A stretch of 51,348 nt of DNA from Acidobacteriota bacterium (GTDB taxonomy: Bacteria > Acidobacteriota > Terriglobia > Acidiferrales > UBA7541): assembly GCA_016201215.1 (NCBI GenBank), contig JACQDH010000157.1, positions 1 to 51,348 on the forward strand, given 5' to 3'. Every line of letters begins with the position of its first letter. Positions within the stretch are counted from its first letter, which is position 1. The notes under the pieces are model-generated. The model was given only the letters and a program-made list of their open reading frames with translations, made no database searches and had not been told where the DNA came from. The position numbers were made by a program, and so were the translations under genes. Below, in pieces: positions 34,691-43,663 of the stretch.

Positions 34691-35446
34691 TCAATCCCCG
34701 CCCCCGTTGTGCCCTGCGCCTGCGGGCTTTCGCAGCACAAAACAACCCAGCGAATAGAGGCTGTTGTGCGGGTCGGCGGGATCCGACGTGGGCATGAGAT
34801 CAAGAGCCGTCCTGCGGTCGCACGGAATCCAGCGGTTCTCGCTGTCTTTGACCCAGTAGGCCTCCATCTCGATCACATAGCGGCACAGCAGCCGGGGCAA
34901 TCGGTCGGCTCCGTACACGCGGTGCCAGGGAGCAAACACCGCATCCCGGCCGCAGGGAGCCGTCATCAACAACATCCCGTCGGGTTTCAGCAGCGCGTGG
35001 AGGCGTTCCATCACTTGCAGATCTCCATCCCCTTGTTCTTGGGTCTGGCCATAGCGGCCCGCCAGACCAACGTGTTCGACCGAGGAGCAGTTGATGATCA
35101 GATCGAAATGATTCTCTGGAAGATCGAGTCGCAGCAGATCGCCTTGCACGAATCGCACATTGGGATCCTGCCACGGGAACGCTTGAGGCTCCAAGTCCAC
35201 GGCCACGACGCGAAATCCTCTGAACGCCGCCAGCAGGCTCAGGTAGCCGAACTCACATCCAAAGTCCAATGCCTCGCCCGGACCGAAGGGCATCCTCGTG
35301 CTGATAAAAGACCATTCCACGTGACGCTCTCCCCAGATCGTGCGCCGCACCGGTCTGGCAGGGAAAATCGCCCGCTTCACCCCGCGCAACGGCCGGTGGA
35401 GCCATCCCGGGAGATAGACAGGTAGTCCTACTCGGACAATGGGCAT
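34691..35446 (-). CDS. SAM-dependent methyltransferase
   Basis: Class I methyltransferase of 251 residues. SAM site ALDFGCEFGYLSLLAA, acidic strand end VAVDLEPQAF, FVQGDLLRLDLPENHFD and INCSSVEHVG. The substrate is unknown. It overlaps the upstream FkbM gene by 19 bases and precedes duplicate B by 25 bases. The short, basic N-terminal segment with PVRRTIWGERHVEW may contact the substrate or membrane; this is inference. Confidence 0.83.
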   Translation of the reverse strand: MPIVRVGLPVYLPGWLHRPLRGVKRAIFPARPVRRTIWGERHVEWSFISTRMPFGPGEALDFGCEFGYLSLLAAFRGFRVVAVDLEPQAFPWQDPNVRFVQGDLLRLDLPENHFDLIINCSSVEHVGLAGRYGQTQEQGDGDLQVMERLHALLKPDGMLLMTAPCGRDAVFAPWHRVYGADRLPRLLCRYVIEMEAYWVKDSENRWIPCDRRTALDLMPTSDPADPHNSLYSLGCFVLRKPAGAGHNGGGD

Positions 35447-36354
35447 GGTTCGTTCTTGTTTGCTGGCATCAGATGTCGAATCTCGTCCAACCGCTCTTCG
35501 GGCACCGCCACGAAATTGTCGTCAAAGCGCTTTCGGTCCGCCTCCACAGGTTGAAGGTCGCCTTGCCCGCAGATCCGAAACCACAGGTACGCGCGTTGAT
35601 GCAGAAAGGCAACGATGTCTCTCGCCGGGTAGCCCCAGGGCTCCGTGCGGATGTCGTAGACTTCGGCGAGGATCACGGGGCGCGGCTCATGCTCCAGCAA
35701 TCGCCCGGCGCCCTTCAAAACTGCCAGCTCTGCTCCCTCCACGTCCATCTTGATGAAATCAACGCGTTCGACGTGCTCCCGCTGCAAGAAGTCATCCAGG
35801 CGTGACACCCTGACCCGAAGCACCTTGGTTGGTTCGTGGACCGCGGGGAGGCGCAGGCTGTTGCAGCCGGTTTCTTTGCCTTCGACCAGAAAAAACTCCG
35901 TCTCTCCTGCGTGTTCCGCCAATGCGAATTCTCGGAGCTGGACGTTTCTGCAGAGGTTCAAATGGAGGTGCAGCGTTAGCTTCCTTCTCTCTCTCGGCGA
36001 GGGCTCGAAGGCATACACCCGCCCATGTGGGCCGACGCATTTTGAGGCCAGCAGCGTGTAGAGTCCGTGGTGTGCGCCGATATCGAGAACTATCATTCCC
36101 GGCCGCAGGAATTCTTGAACGAAACGACATTCCGCATTCTCAAAGCCTCCTGCGAGCAGGGCGCTGCCCAGTGTGTCGCGTCCCGCCAGCCACCAGGACC
36201 CGAAGGGCAGCCGAACGGGTACTGGGAGGCCCTGAAACACCTGCCGGGCATGAAAACCGAGAATCTCAAACTTCCCCGACCAGGGCTTCTGCAGGAAGTG
36301 CCCAAGGCGGACCAGTAGTGTTCTTTGAGGAGCGTGAGAATCGGCAGCGATCAC
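35428..36354 (-). CDS. FkbM-family methyltransferase (copy 2)
   Basis: Protein of 308 residues: VLDIGAHHGLYTLLAS as SAM site, YAFEPSPRERRKL, and IKMDVEGAELAVLKGA as the FkbM hallmark. GTG at 36354 overlaps the wzt stop by four bases (GTGA) with GGAG about 8 bases upstream; codons to 36435 are shadow. Placed directly after wzt, it could make the methyl cap that the C-terminal domain of Wzt reads, as known for O9a-type polysaccharides; this is inference. It differs clearly from copy 1 in sequence. Confidence 0.87.
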   Translation of the reverse strand: MIAADSHAPQRTLLVRLGHFLQKPWSGKFEILGFHARQVFQGLPVPVRLPFGSWWLAGRDTLGSALLAGGFENAECRFVQEFLRPGMIVLDIGAHHGLYTLLASKCVGPHGRVYAFEPSPRERRKLTLHLHLNLCRNVQLREFALAEHAGETEFFLVEGKETGCNSLRLPAVHEPTKVLRVRVSRLDDFLQREHVERVDFIKMDVEGAELAVLKGAGRLLEHEPRPVILAEVYDIRTEPWGYPARDIVAFLHQRAYLWFRICGQGDLQPVEADRKRFDDNFVAVPEERLDEIRHLMPANKNEPCPLSE

Positions 36355-37598
36355 GATCTCTTCTCCTGGAAAACAGACACGGGTTCCATGGAAGACACTG
36401 AAAAGCGTGAAGGAATATTCAAGATCCCCGCCCATTCGTCTTTCCAGTGGGTCACCGGTTCAGTCGCCACGAGGAATTCCGGCGCGCAATCCCAGTCGTC
36501 CAGCATCTCCTGCTCATCGAAGAGCGTAACTCGCCAGGAATAAACTCCTGGTCGGAGAGGCAGCGTGGGCAGGCTATAGAGAAACTTGTGAATACCGGAC
36601 TCCAGTTGGAGATGATTGACGGCAGTCCCCCAGAGCAACTGGCGCCCGCTGTCGTACAGAGCGATCCCGTGTTGGCCGTCTCGGACGGGCTCATTCACAC
36701 GCACGATGAACTTGATGGCCAGAGGTCCGTGGTAGTTCAGGACATTTGGCTGACTCCCGCGCGGCTCGACGATCTCCCAGCGGAGGAAGCGGGCCTTTTC
36801 GTTCGGCAAGCCGGCCCGGTGAGATGCGGTGATCTCCCCTGCGGCCATGGCGGCTTCATAGGCGCTCACCACTTCCGCCGTGGGGCCGTTCGCGCGGATG
36901 TGCCCGGCGTCGAACCAGACGACGCGCTGGCACAGCCGGCGGATCTGGTTCATCTGATGGCTCACGAAGATCACCGTGCGCCCGCGGTGGGCGACGTCGC
37001 CCATCTTGCCCAGGCATTTCTTCTGGAACGCGATGTCGCCGACCGCCAGGACCTCGTCCACGAGCAGGATATCCGGTTCGAGGTGCGCCGCCACCGAAAA
37101 GGCCAGGCGGACGAACATGCCGCTCGAGTAGTGCTTCACCGGAGTGTCGAGGAACTTTTCGATCTCTGCGAAGTCCACGATGCTCTCGAACTTGGCGTCA
37201 ATCTCGTTCTTGCGCATCCCCAGGATGGCCCCGCTGAGATACGTATTTTCGCGCCCGGTCAGCTCAGGATGAAAGCCCGTGCCCACTTCGAGCAAGCTCC
37301 CAACGCGCCCGTGAATCTCCGCGTGGCCATCGGTCGGCCGGGTGATGCGCGAAAGAATCTTGAGCAGCGTGGTCTTCCCCGCGCCGTTGCGGCCGATCAG
37401 GCCGAGCACTTCGCCCTCGCGCACCTCAAGGGAAACGTCCTTGAGCGCCCAGAAGTAACTTGGCGTCGCGCGGCAAAATATCCGCAGCGGCGACTTCAGG
37501 GCATCGCCCAGCACGTGTCGCAGGGCTCGGTAAACCTCGCGCTCGCCAATGCGGTAGCGTTTGCCAAGCTGTTCGGCGCGAATGACGACTTCGCTCAT
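36351..37598 (-). CDS. wzt: Polysaccharide ABC transporter ATPase with C-terminal substrate-binding domain (Wzt)
   Basis: ATPase of 415 residues: Walker A GRNGAGKTT (69-77), signature YSSGMFVRLAF near 155, Walker B DILLVDEVLAVGD near 177, and the switch His in VIFVSHQ. After about residue 250 it continues for 160 residues as a beta-rich domain of Wzt_C type (FLRWEIVEP, IKFIVRVNEP, LWGTAVNHL, VYSWRVTLFD). In characterised systems this domain binds the terminally modified glycan before export. It is 3 bases after wzm, so the two form one transporter that flips finished lipid-linked polysaccharide across the inner membrane. Confidence 0.93.
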   Translation of the reverse strand: MSEVVIRAEQLGKRYRIGEREVYRALRHVLGDALKSPLRIFCRATPSYFWALKDVSLEVREGEVLGLIGRNGAGKTTLLKILSRITRPTDGHAEIHGRVGSLLEVGTGFHPELTGRENTYLSGAILGMRKNEIDAKFESIVDFAEIEKFLDTPVKHYSSGMFVRLAFSVAAHLEPDILLVDEVLAVGDIAFQKKCLGKMGDVAHRGRTVIFVSHQMNQIRRLCQRVVWFDAGHIRANGPTAEVVSAYEAAMAAGEITASHRAGLPNEKARFLRWEIVEPRGSQPNVLNYHGPLAIKFIVRVNEPVRDGQHGIALYDSGRQLLWGTAVNHLQLESGIHKFLYSLPTLPLRPGVYSWRVTLFDEQEMLDDWDCAPEFLVATEPVTHWKDEWAGILNIPSRFSVSSMEPVSVFQEKRS

Positions 37599-37601
37599 CC
37601 T

Positions 37602-38456
37602 TTAGACCACATCCGCGATCGTGCCTTCCATCTTCTGGAAGTAAATCAACCCGCCAGCCACGGCGACCGCGACCATGCCAGCGGAAATCAACAGCGTTCC
37701 GCCGGGAGGCTGCCCGTGGCCGGTCAGCGCCCACCGAAATCCTTCGATGACACCGGCCATTGGGTTCAACGCATAAAGCCAGCGCCACCGCTCCGGCACC
37801 AGCGCGCTGGGATAAGCTACGGGCGATGCAAACATCCAGAACTGCACCAGGAACGGCACGACGTATTTCACGTCGCGGTAGATCGCATTTAGCGCCGAAA
37901 GCCACAGGCCCACGCCCAGCGCGGTCAGCACGGCAAGCAACAGAAACACCGGCAGCAGCAGCGTGGCGCGCGTGGGCACGATGCCGTAGTAGAGCATCAT
38001 GGCCAGAAAGACGAGGAAGCCGATGGCGAAGTCCACGAGGCCCGAAAGCACCGAGGCCAGCGGCAGCACCAGGCGCGGGAAATAGACCTTGGTGATGACG
38101 CGCTGGTGCTCGACGACGGTGTTGGTGGCATTCTGCAGCGCCGAGGCGAAATACATCCAGGGCAGCAGCGCACAGTAGTAGAAGACTGGATAGGGCAGCC
38201 CCTGCGAGGGAATCTTCGCCAGCGCGCCGAAGAACAAGCTGAAGACCACCATGGTCAAGAACGGCTGGAGCACGGCCCACGCTGCGCCGATGGCCGTCTG
38301 CTTGTAGCGGATCTTAATGTCGCGCCAGACGAAGAAGTAGAGCAGCTCGCGATACTTCCAGAGCTCGGCCAGTTCGAGCTGCAACCATCCGCGTCGCGGG
38401 GCGATGCGCACCACCGGCCGCTCCAGCGGCGCAGCGTGCATGGGGACGATACCCAT
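37602..38456 (-). CDS. wzm: Polysaccharide ABC transporter permease (Wzm)
   Basis: Integral membrane protein of 284 residues with six hydrophobic segments and the ABC-2 pattern: ELWKYRELLYFFVWRDIKIRYKQT at about 29-52, then AIGAAWAVLQPF, MYFASALQNATN and FWMFASPVAYPS. It pairs with the ATPase gene 3 bases downstream. AAGGAG lies 5 bases before the ATG. Separated by 10 bases from the upstream membrane protein gene. Confidence 0.93.
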   Translation of the reverse strand: MGIVPMHAAPLERPVVRIAPRRGWLQLELAELWKYRELLYFFVWRDIKIRYKQTAIGAAWAVLQPFLTMVVFSLFFGALAKIPSQGLPYPVFYYCALLPWMYFASALQNATNTVVEHQRVITKVYFPRLVLPLASVLSGLVDFAIGFLVFLAMMLYYGIVPTRATLLLPVFLLLAVLTALGVGLWLSALNAIYRDVKYVVPFLVQFWMFASPVAYPSALVPERWRWLYALNPMAGVIEGFRWALTGHGQPPGGTLLISAGMVAVAVAGGLIYFQKMEGTIADVV

Positions 38457-38466
38457 CTGCTCCTTC

Positions 38467-39999
38467 CTACTTCTGCCTCGGTGCTTCCGACTCCAATTCC
38501 TTCAAATCTTCCTGCTCAATATGCTCCATCAAAGCTCGGCGTCGCAGCAGATAAGTCTTCAGGGTGTGCGCCAATCGCACGGGCACAACCGCTTGGTTCC
38601 GAACCATCGTCGGCCAGGAGATGGGCCCGCGTGCGGGAATCATGTGCGTGCCCCATTGAAAAATGAAACCCAGATTCCACGCCACGAAGAGTCCCAGGAC
38701 CAGGCAGGCCGCGGCAAAGGCTTTCTGCCTGCGCGCAAACCAGCTTCCTACCTCCTGCAGTAGCGCCGCCACGCCCAGAATAAAAATCGGCGTCAGGGAG
38801 ATAAAAAAGCGGCTTCCAAACGACGCCATGCCGTCCCAATTGGAAAAGCTGGCGATGAAATAGTAGAAACCGAGAAACGCCACGAGCAGGGAGCGGCCCA
38901 CTGTAGGATCGCGCCTCGAGAACAGCAGTAGCCCAAGAACCGCCAGCGCCGCGATTGGCGTCCAGGAGAAAAGCCCGTGGTTGGACGCAAACAGCACGGA
39001 CTTCAGCGCCGGGGAGGTCCAGGACCAACTTTCACCGTATCCCAGAGCGAACGGGCTCCCATAGATGATCTTGCGTGTGATCAACGTGGGCAGCAGTGTG
39101 ACCGCCCCCACAACCGCGGCGAGCGAGTGCATGCATAGCAGGCGACGAACGGCCCTGCCGGCCTCTCCCAGGAGTCGCCAGGCTTGACCGTATTCCACCA
39201 GCGCCTCAAAGCCCGGCACGACCAGCAGCACGCCATTCGGGTAATACACGTTGATCATCAACCCCGAGAGCGCACCGAGGACTACCCACTTCCTCCAGGT
39301 ACGTATGCCACGCGTCCGATGCCAGTACCACAAGAACAGTGAAACGGTGAAGACCGAATGGGCGTGGGACCAAGAGGGATTGAAATACATGTACACCGGC
39401 AGGGAGCTGCCGAACCAGATGCCTAGTGTGGCCAGAAACGCCCAGCGCTCCTCGAAATAATTGCGGGCCAAGCCAAAGGCCAGGCAGAGCCCGGCGAAAC
39501 CATACGCCGCGGTCGCCAGCCCCATGGTGATCAGGTACGGTCGTGAGAAACCGTCGGCGGCGATATGCGCTCCCAAACGATTCAACCCCAGAACAACGCC
39601 ATGGGTGACCAACAAGAAGGGCGCCCAGAGGATCGACGCACCCACGGCGAAATGGTTGTCCACGTAGCCGGTCGAGGTGTACAGCTCGGGTCGGAGGCGG
39701 CCTGCCGAATCCACGCGGCTCTTCACAAACGCCCGATTCCCGTACAAGTAGTCATCATCAAAACGCAAGTCGTGGTCAATGAGCAGAGAGCGCACGTAGG
39801 CGTAGTAGCCGACTCCGTCCCCATGTACCCACGGGTTGATCAGAGGCAACGTGAGGACGAAGAGTAGCAGCAGAACTCTTTCGTAAGCGGTGAAGGCTTG
39901 CCGGAGCGAAACGGGTCGCGCGCCTGCGCTCAGAGCGGTGTCGCGCCGCTCCCTGGTGACGCGCGCCGTAGAAACCTCCGTCGTCAACGTCTCACTCAT
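38467..39999 (-). CDS. Polytopic membrane protein, GT-C/glycosyltransferase-39-like
   Basis: Protein of 510 residues with roughly ten to twelve membrane spans. A short soluble N terminus is followed by LINPWVHGDGVGYYAYVRSL, where HGDGVGYY is the acidic first-loop motif of GT-C enzymes that use a polyprenyl-phosphate sugar on the outer membrane face. A long hydrophobic body follows, ending in a charged tail. It could add a side sugar delivered by the dolichyl-phosphate-sugar synthase-like GT2 encoded at 44969. Preceded by a 276-base gap (40000-40275) where I see no gene or clear promoter beyond TATAGT at 40017-40012. Confidence 0.72.
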   Translation of the reverse strand: MSETLTTEVSTARVTRERRDTALSAGARPVSLRQAFTAYERVLLLLFVLTLPLINPWVHGDGVGYYAYVRSLLIDHDLRFDDDYLYGNRAFVKSRVDSAGRLRPELYTSTGYVDNHFAVGASILWAPFLLVTHGVVLGLNRLGAHIAADGFSRPYLITMGLATAAYGFAGLCLAFGLARNYFEERWAFLATLGIWFGSSLPVYMYFNPSWSHAHSVFTVSLFLWYWHRTRGIRTWRKWVVLGALSGLMINVYYPNGVLLVVPGFEALVEYGQAWRLLGEAGRAVRRLLCMHSLAAVVGAVTLLPTLITRKIIYGSPFALGYGESWSWTSPALKSVLFASNHGLFSWTPIAALAVLGLLLFSRRDPTVGRSLLVAFLGFYYFIASFSNWDGMASFGSRFFISLTPIFILGVAALLQEVGSWFARRQKAFAAACLVLGLFVAWNLGFIFQWGTHMIPARGPISWPTMVRNQAVVPVRLAHTLKTYLLRRRALMEHIEQEDLKELESEAPRQK

Positions 40000-40275
40000 T
40001 CCATGCCCACTATACAGCGCCCCTCAGAAGCCAGGAATTCGCTCGCAAGCGTGGCTCGTCTGCTCTCGTCGTCCGACAGCAACGGGGCTTGGCTCGCTGC
40101 GGCCATCTTACAGAAATCAAGGTGTCACTCGGGGTAGGGGCCGGGAAGGAATCCGCAGAGCTTCCGGACAAACAGAATCGGCTGCCCCGGGTAACCCGCA
40201 GCCACGGGAAAGACCTACGGGGCCCTCACCACCCGAGGGCGACTCCCAGCCGATCACCAGGGGGCTTCCGGGAAC

Positions 40276-41283
40276 TCAGTCTCCGGCGCTCGCTACCTGG
40301 CGAGGCGCACTGACCATTTCTCGTTTCTTCCCAAAATACGCTGCAACCCGATCCACGATCTCCGGCAGCGACGTGTTCGGCCGGAAGCCGGTGAGGTCCT
40401 CCAGCTTTTCCAGCGACGGCACCCGCCGCTGCATATCCTCGAAACCCGGCTCGTAGGCCTGGTCATAGGGAATATACGTGATGGGCGAAGAGCTGCCGGT
40501 GCGTTCCTTGACCAAGCGAGCCAATTCTTCGATGGTGATCTCGTGATCGCTGCCAATATTGACGACCTGGCCCACGGCGCGGTCAGTCGCCACCAGCCGG
40601 GAGATGGCTTCCACGGCGTCGCGCACATCGCAGAAGCAGCGCGACTGCTGTCCCGTGCCATAGACGGTGATCGGCGCGCCTTCCAGCGCCTGGCCGACAA
40701 AGTTCGGCATCACCATGCCGTAACGCCCGGTCTGCCGCGGGCCCACGGTATTGAACAATCGAGCCACGATCACCGGCTGCTTCTTTTCCTTCCAGTAGGA
40801 GAGCGCCAGGAACTCATCGAGCGCCTTCGACGCGGCGTAACTCCAACGGCTCTTGGTCGTGGGGCCGAGCACCAGGTCGGCATCCTCGCGGAAGGGCACA
40901 TTGGTATTTTTTCCGTACACCTCGGAGGTGGAGGCAGTGAAGACCAGCTTGCGTTTCTTGCAAGCGGCATCGAGCACGAGTTGCGTGCCGTTCACGTTGG
41001 TTTCGATGGTGCGCACCGGGCTCTCCACGATCAACCGCACGCCCACGGCGGCGGCCAGGTGGAAAATAACGTCGGCCTCGTCCACCAGTTCGGCCAGCAA
41101 CTGCCGGTTCTCGATGGAATCCAGAAAGTAGTGCATCCGGTCAAAGGATTTCAAGTGCCGGATGTTTTCCATGCTGCCCGTCGAGAGGTCATCCATCAAC
41201 AGGACTTCGTCGCCCCGCTTGAGCAACGACTCCGCCAAATGAGACCCGATAAAGCCCGCACCACCTGTGATCAGAAAACGCAA
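40276..41283 (-). CDS. NAD-dependent nucleotide-sugar epimerase/dehydratase (GalE/UXS-like)
   Basis: Extended SDR of 335 residues: GGAGFIG (7-13), TASTSEVYG (116-124) and Tyr149-x3-Lys153 (SYAASK), with FNTVGPRQTGRYGMVMPNFV substrate loop and GTGQQSRCFCDVRD. Most like UDP-glucose 4-epimerase or UDP-glucuronate decarboxylase relatives; the sugar is uncertain. The start is TTG at 41283, decided by a perfect AAGGAGG (41294-41288) four bases upstream. It follows wzc after 36 bases. Confidence 0.87.
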   Translation of the reverse strand: MRFLITGGAGFIGSHLAESLLKRGDEVLLMDDLSTGSMENIRHLKSFDRMHYFLDSIENRQLLAELVDEADVIFHLAAAVGVRLIVESPVRTIETNVNGTQLVLDAACKKRKLVFTASTSEVYGKNTNVPFREDADLVLGPTTKSRWSYAASKALDEFLALSYWKEKKQPVIVARLFNTVGPRQTGRYGMVMPNFVGQALEGAPITVYGTGQQSRCFCDVRDAVEAISRLVATDRAVGQVVNIGSDHEITIEELARLVKERTGSSSPITYIPYDQAYEPGFEDMQRRVPSLEKLEDLTGFRPNTSLPEIVDRVAAYFGKKREMVSAPRQVASAGD

Positions 41284-41319
41284 TTCGCCTCCTTGCCGAA
41301 GAGTTTGTCCCCCGTGTGG

Positions 41320-43611
41320 CTAAGAATTGACATGTCGCCGCGAGCCCTCGCCCTTTTCGCGCCCATAGCCACCGTACGAATAATAGGGGTAGTATCGATA
41401 CGAGTAGTAATAGTCAGGCGAGCTGGCGTCGACCGCATTGAGCACCACGCCGAGCAGCCGACATTTGACCGCGAAGAGCTGGTCCCGGGCGCGACTGAAC
41501 GCGTCCTTTGGTGTCTCGCCGCTCCGCACGACCAGGAGCACACCATCGGCCAGCACCGACAGGATCACCGCGTCGGTCGCGGCCATGATGGGCGGCGAAT
41601 CGATCACGATGAACTTGTACTCTTGCCGCAGCACCGCGACTGCCTCGCTCAGCCGCCGCGAGGAGAGCAGGTCGGCCGGATTCGGGGGAACTGGTCCGGT
41701 CGGGATTGCGGCCAGATTGGTAATCACCGGGTGGGGCACGGTCACCAGATCCAGGGAGGAAACCCCGGCCAGATAAGAGCTCAGGCCGGCATACTTGCCG
41801 TCGCTCATGCTCAGGGCGCGGCTGATGCCAGGTTTCCGCAGATCTGCATCCACCAGCAGCGTGCGGTCGCCGAGCTGCGCCAGAGTCACCGCTAGGTTCA
41901 CCGCCGCAGTGGTTTTGCCCTCCCGCGGCAAGGCGCTGGTCACCAGGATGACCTGCGGGGGATGCTCCGCCTGCGAGAGAAGCAGCGAGGTGCGCAACGC
42001 CCGGAAAGCCTCGGAGATCTGCGACTGCGGCAGGTGATGCGAGACCAGCTCCACGCGCGTATCCGAACCGTTCGACGAAGAACTCTTGAGCAGCTTCGTC
42101 GTGCGGCTGCGCCCGTTGCTGGTGGCAAACGCCGGCACCACCGCCAGGGAAGGCAGCCGGGCAAGCGACTCGATGTCGTCCGGGGTCTTCACAGTGTTAT
42201 CCAGATACTCGCGCAGCAGGGCCAAGCCCACACCACCCAGCAACCCAATCACAAGACCGAGAATAATGTTGCGCGCCTTCTGCGGCCGCGAGGGCGCCGG
42301 GGGAACCATGGCCGGATCCACCACGCGGATATTGCTCGAGCGCAACCCCGCGGAAATGCCCGCTTCCTTCAGCTTCTGCAACAAGCCCTCATAGAGCTGC
42401 TTGTTGGCCTCGGCATCGCGCTTCAGGATGTTGTACTGCACCAGCCTCTCGGCCATTCCGTTGGTTTCGGCCTTCTGCCTGTCTAGAGCCTGACTGAGCA
42501 GCAGCTCCCGCTGCCGGGTGGCGCGGAATTCGGCTTCAATCCGGTTGACGATGTTGATCTTTTCGCGCGCGATGAGCTGCTCGAAATCCTTGACCTGGGC
42601 CTGGAGCCGCAAGACTTTCGGGTAGTTGGGGCCGTACTGATTCAGCGCTTCGGTGTATTGGGCACTCACCTCGGTCTGCTTCTTGATCACTTCCTGGAGG
42701 ACGGGGTTATCCCGCACCGCGGGGATCGAATCCACGTTGCCGGCCTGCGCCAACTGGTAGATGGCTTCCTTGCGCATGCGATCACTCTGCGCCTCGGTCA
42801 GCTCCTTGTTCAGGTCGGAGAGCTTCTGCGTGGTGATGTTCTGTTTCTCATCAATGGTCCAGATCTGGTTCTGGCGCTCGTAGGCGATGCGCCTGTCTTC
42901 GGACTTTTCAACCTTGATGCGCAGCTCGTCGAGCTGGCCGGCCAGCCATTTGGAAGCCTGCGTGGCTGCTTCGTACCGGCTGCGGAAGTTCTGCTCAATG
43001 AAATTGCCGACATGGGCGTTGACCACCTGAGCCGCGAGGTTCGGATTATTGGCCTCAAAGGTGACATCCAACAACCGGCTGTTCGGCACCCGCCTGACAC
43101 TCAGTCCTCCCAAGAACGCGCCCAGGGAAGGAGGCCGCTCCTGGTTGGCGGCGCTGCCGCCGGTCAGGAAGGGCCGGGTGGGCTTCCCCGGCTGGCCGCC
43201 GAAGGCAGGGCTTTCCGCGAGCCCCGCGGCCTTGATCGTTTGAAGTGCCAGGGTCTCGCTCTGCAGGATCTTGGCCTGGGTTTCGATATAGTTCTCCATG
43301 TCCAGGTAGATGTCGAAGGAGTCGGTGCCCTGAAAGGGGAGGATGTTTGTGTTTTCCCGGTCGATCTGCAGCCGGGCAGTGGCCCGATAGACGGGCTGCA
43401 TCCGGAGAGTTGCAATCGTAACAAAGGTCACCGTGGTCAGCAGGAAAAACAGGATCAGCCACTGGTGCTTCCGCAGGATCATCACATAGTCGAGCAGGTG
43501 AGGTTCCCGCGGGGACGTATCCCAGATTTCGAATGGGGGCTGACCGGAAGCAATCTCGATTTGATCGTTCGTTCGGCGGTCGCGCGGAACCAGACGCGTT
43601 AACTCATTCAT
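41320..43611 (-). CDS. wzc: Polysaccharide co-polymerase and tyrosine autokinase (Wzc type)
   Basis: Inner-membrane protein of 763 residues. Order: cytoplasmic start, membrane span near 52-70 (LILFFLLTTVTFVTIATL), Wzz-type periplasmic domain with long coiled-coil helices (about 200-450), second span near 465-485, and a C-terminal BY-kinase with Walker A PREGKTT near 560-566, Walker A' LLVDADLRKPG and Walker B FIVIDSPPIM. The tail carries a run of about ten Tyr residues (DYYYSYRYYPYYSYGGYG), the autophosphorylation cluster. It controls chain length and export with Wza. No Wzb-type phosphatase was seen in the window. Follows wza by 52 bases. Confidence 0.94.
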   Translation of the reverse strand: MNELTRLVPRDRRTNDQIEIASGQPPFEIWDTSPREPHLLDYVMILRKHQWLILFFLLTTVTFVTIATLRMQPVYRATARLQIDRENTNILPFQGTDSFDIYLDMENYIETQAKILQSETLALQTIKAAGLAESPAFGGQPGKPTRPFLTGGSAANQERPPSLGAFLGGLSVRRVPNSRLLDVTFEANNPNLAAQVVNAHVGNFIEQNFRSRYEAATQASKWLAGQLDELRIKVEKSEDRRIAYERQNQIWTIDEKQNITTQKLSDLNKELTEAQSDRMRKEAIYQLAQAGNVDSIPAVRDNPVLQEVIKKQTEVSAQYTEALNQYGPNYPKVLRLQAQVKDFEQLIAREKINIVNRIEAEFRATRQRELLLSQALDRQKAETNGMAERLVQYNILKRDAEANKQLYEGLLQKLKEAGISAGLRSSNIRVVDPAMVPPAPSRPQKARNIILGLVIGLLGGVGLALLREYLDNTVKTPDDIESLARLPSLAVVPAFATSNGRSRTTKLLKSSSSNGSDTRVELVSHHLPQSQISEAFRALRTSLLLSQAEHPPQVILVTSALPREGKTTAAVNLAVTLAQLGDRTLLVDADLRKPGISRALSMSDGKYAGLSSYLAGVSSLDLVTVPHPVITNLAAIPTGPVPPNPADLLSSRRLSEAVAVLRQEYKFIVIDSPPIMAATDAVILSVLADGVLLVVRSGETPKDAFSRARDQLFAVKCRLLGVVLNAVDASSPDYYYSYRYYPYYSYGGYGREKGEGSRRHVNS

Positions 43612-43663
43612 GTTTGGCTTGACACCCTCTGCCAGTCGAATCGGTCTCTTGCCGGGCGGGTTT

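Noticed and set aside
36447-37892. 481-codon plus-strand open frame
   Set aside because: Antisense to wzt and wzm, both well supported by motifs.
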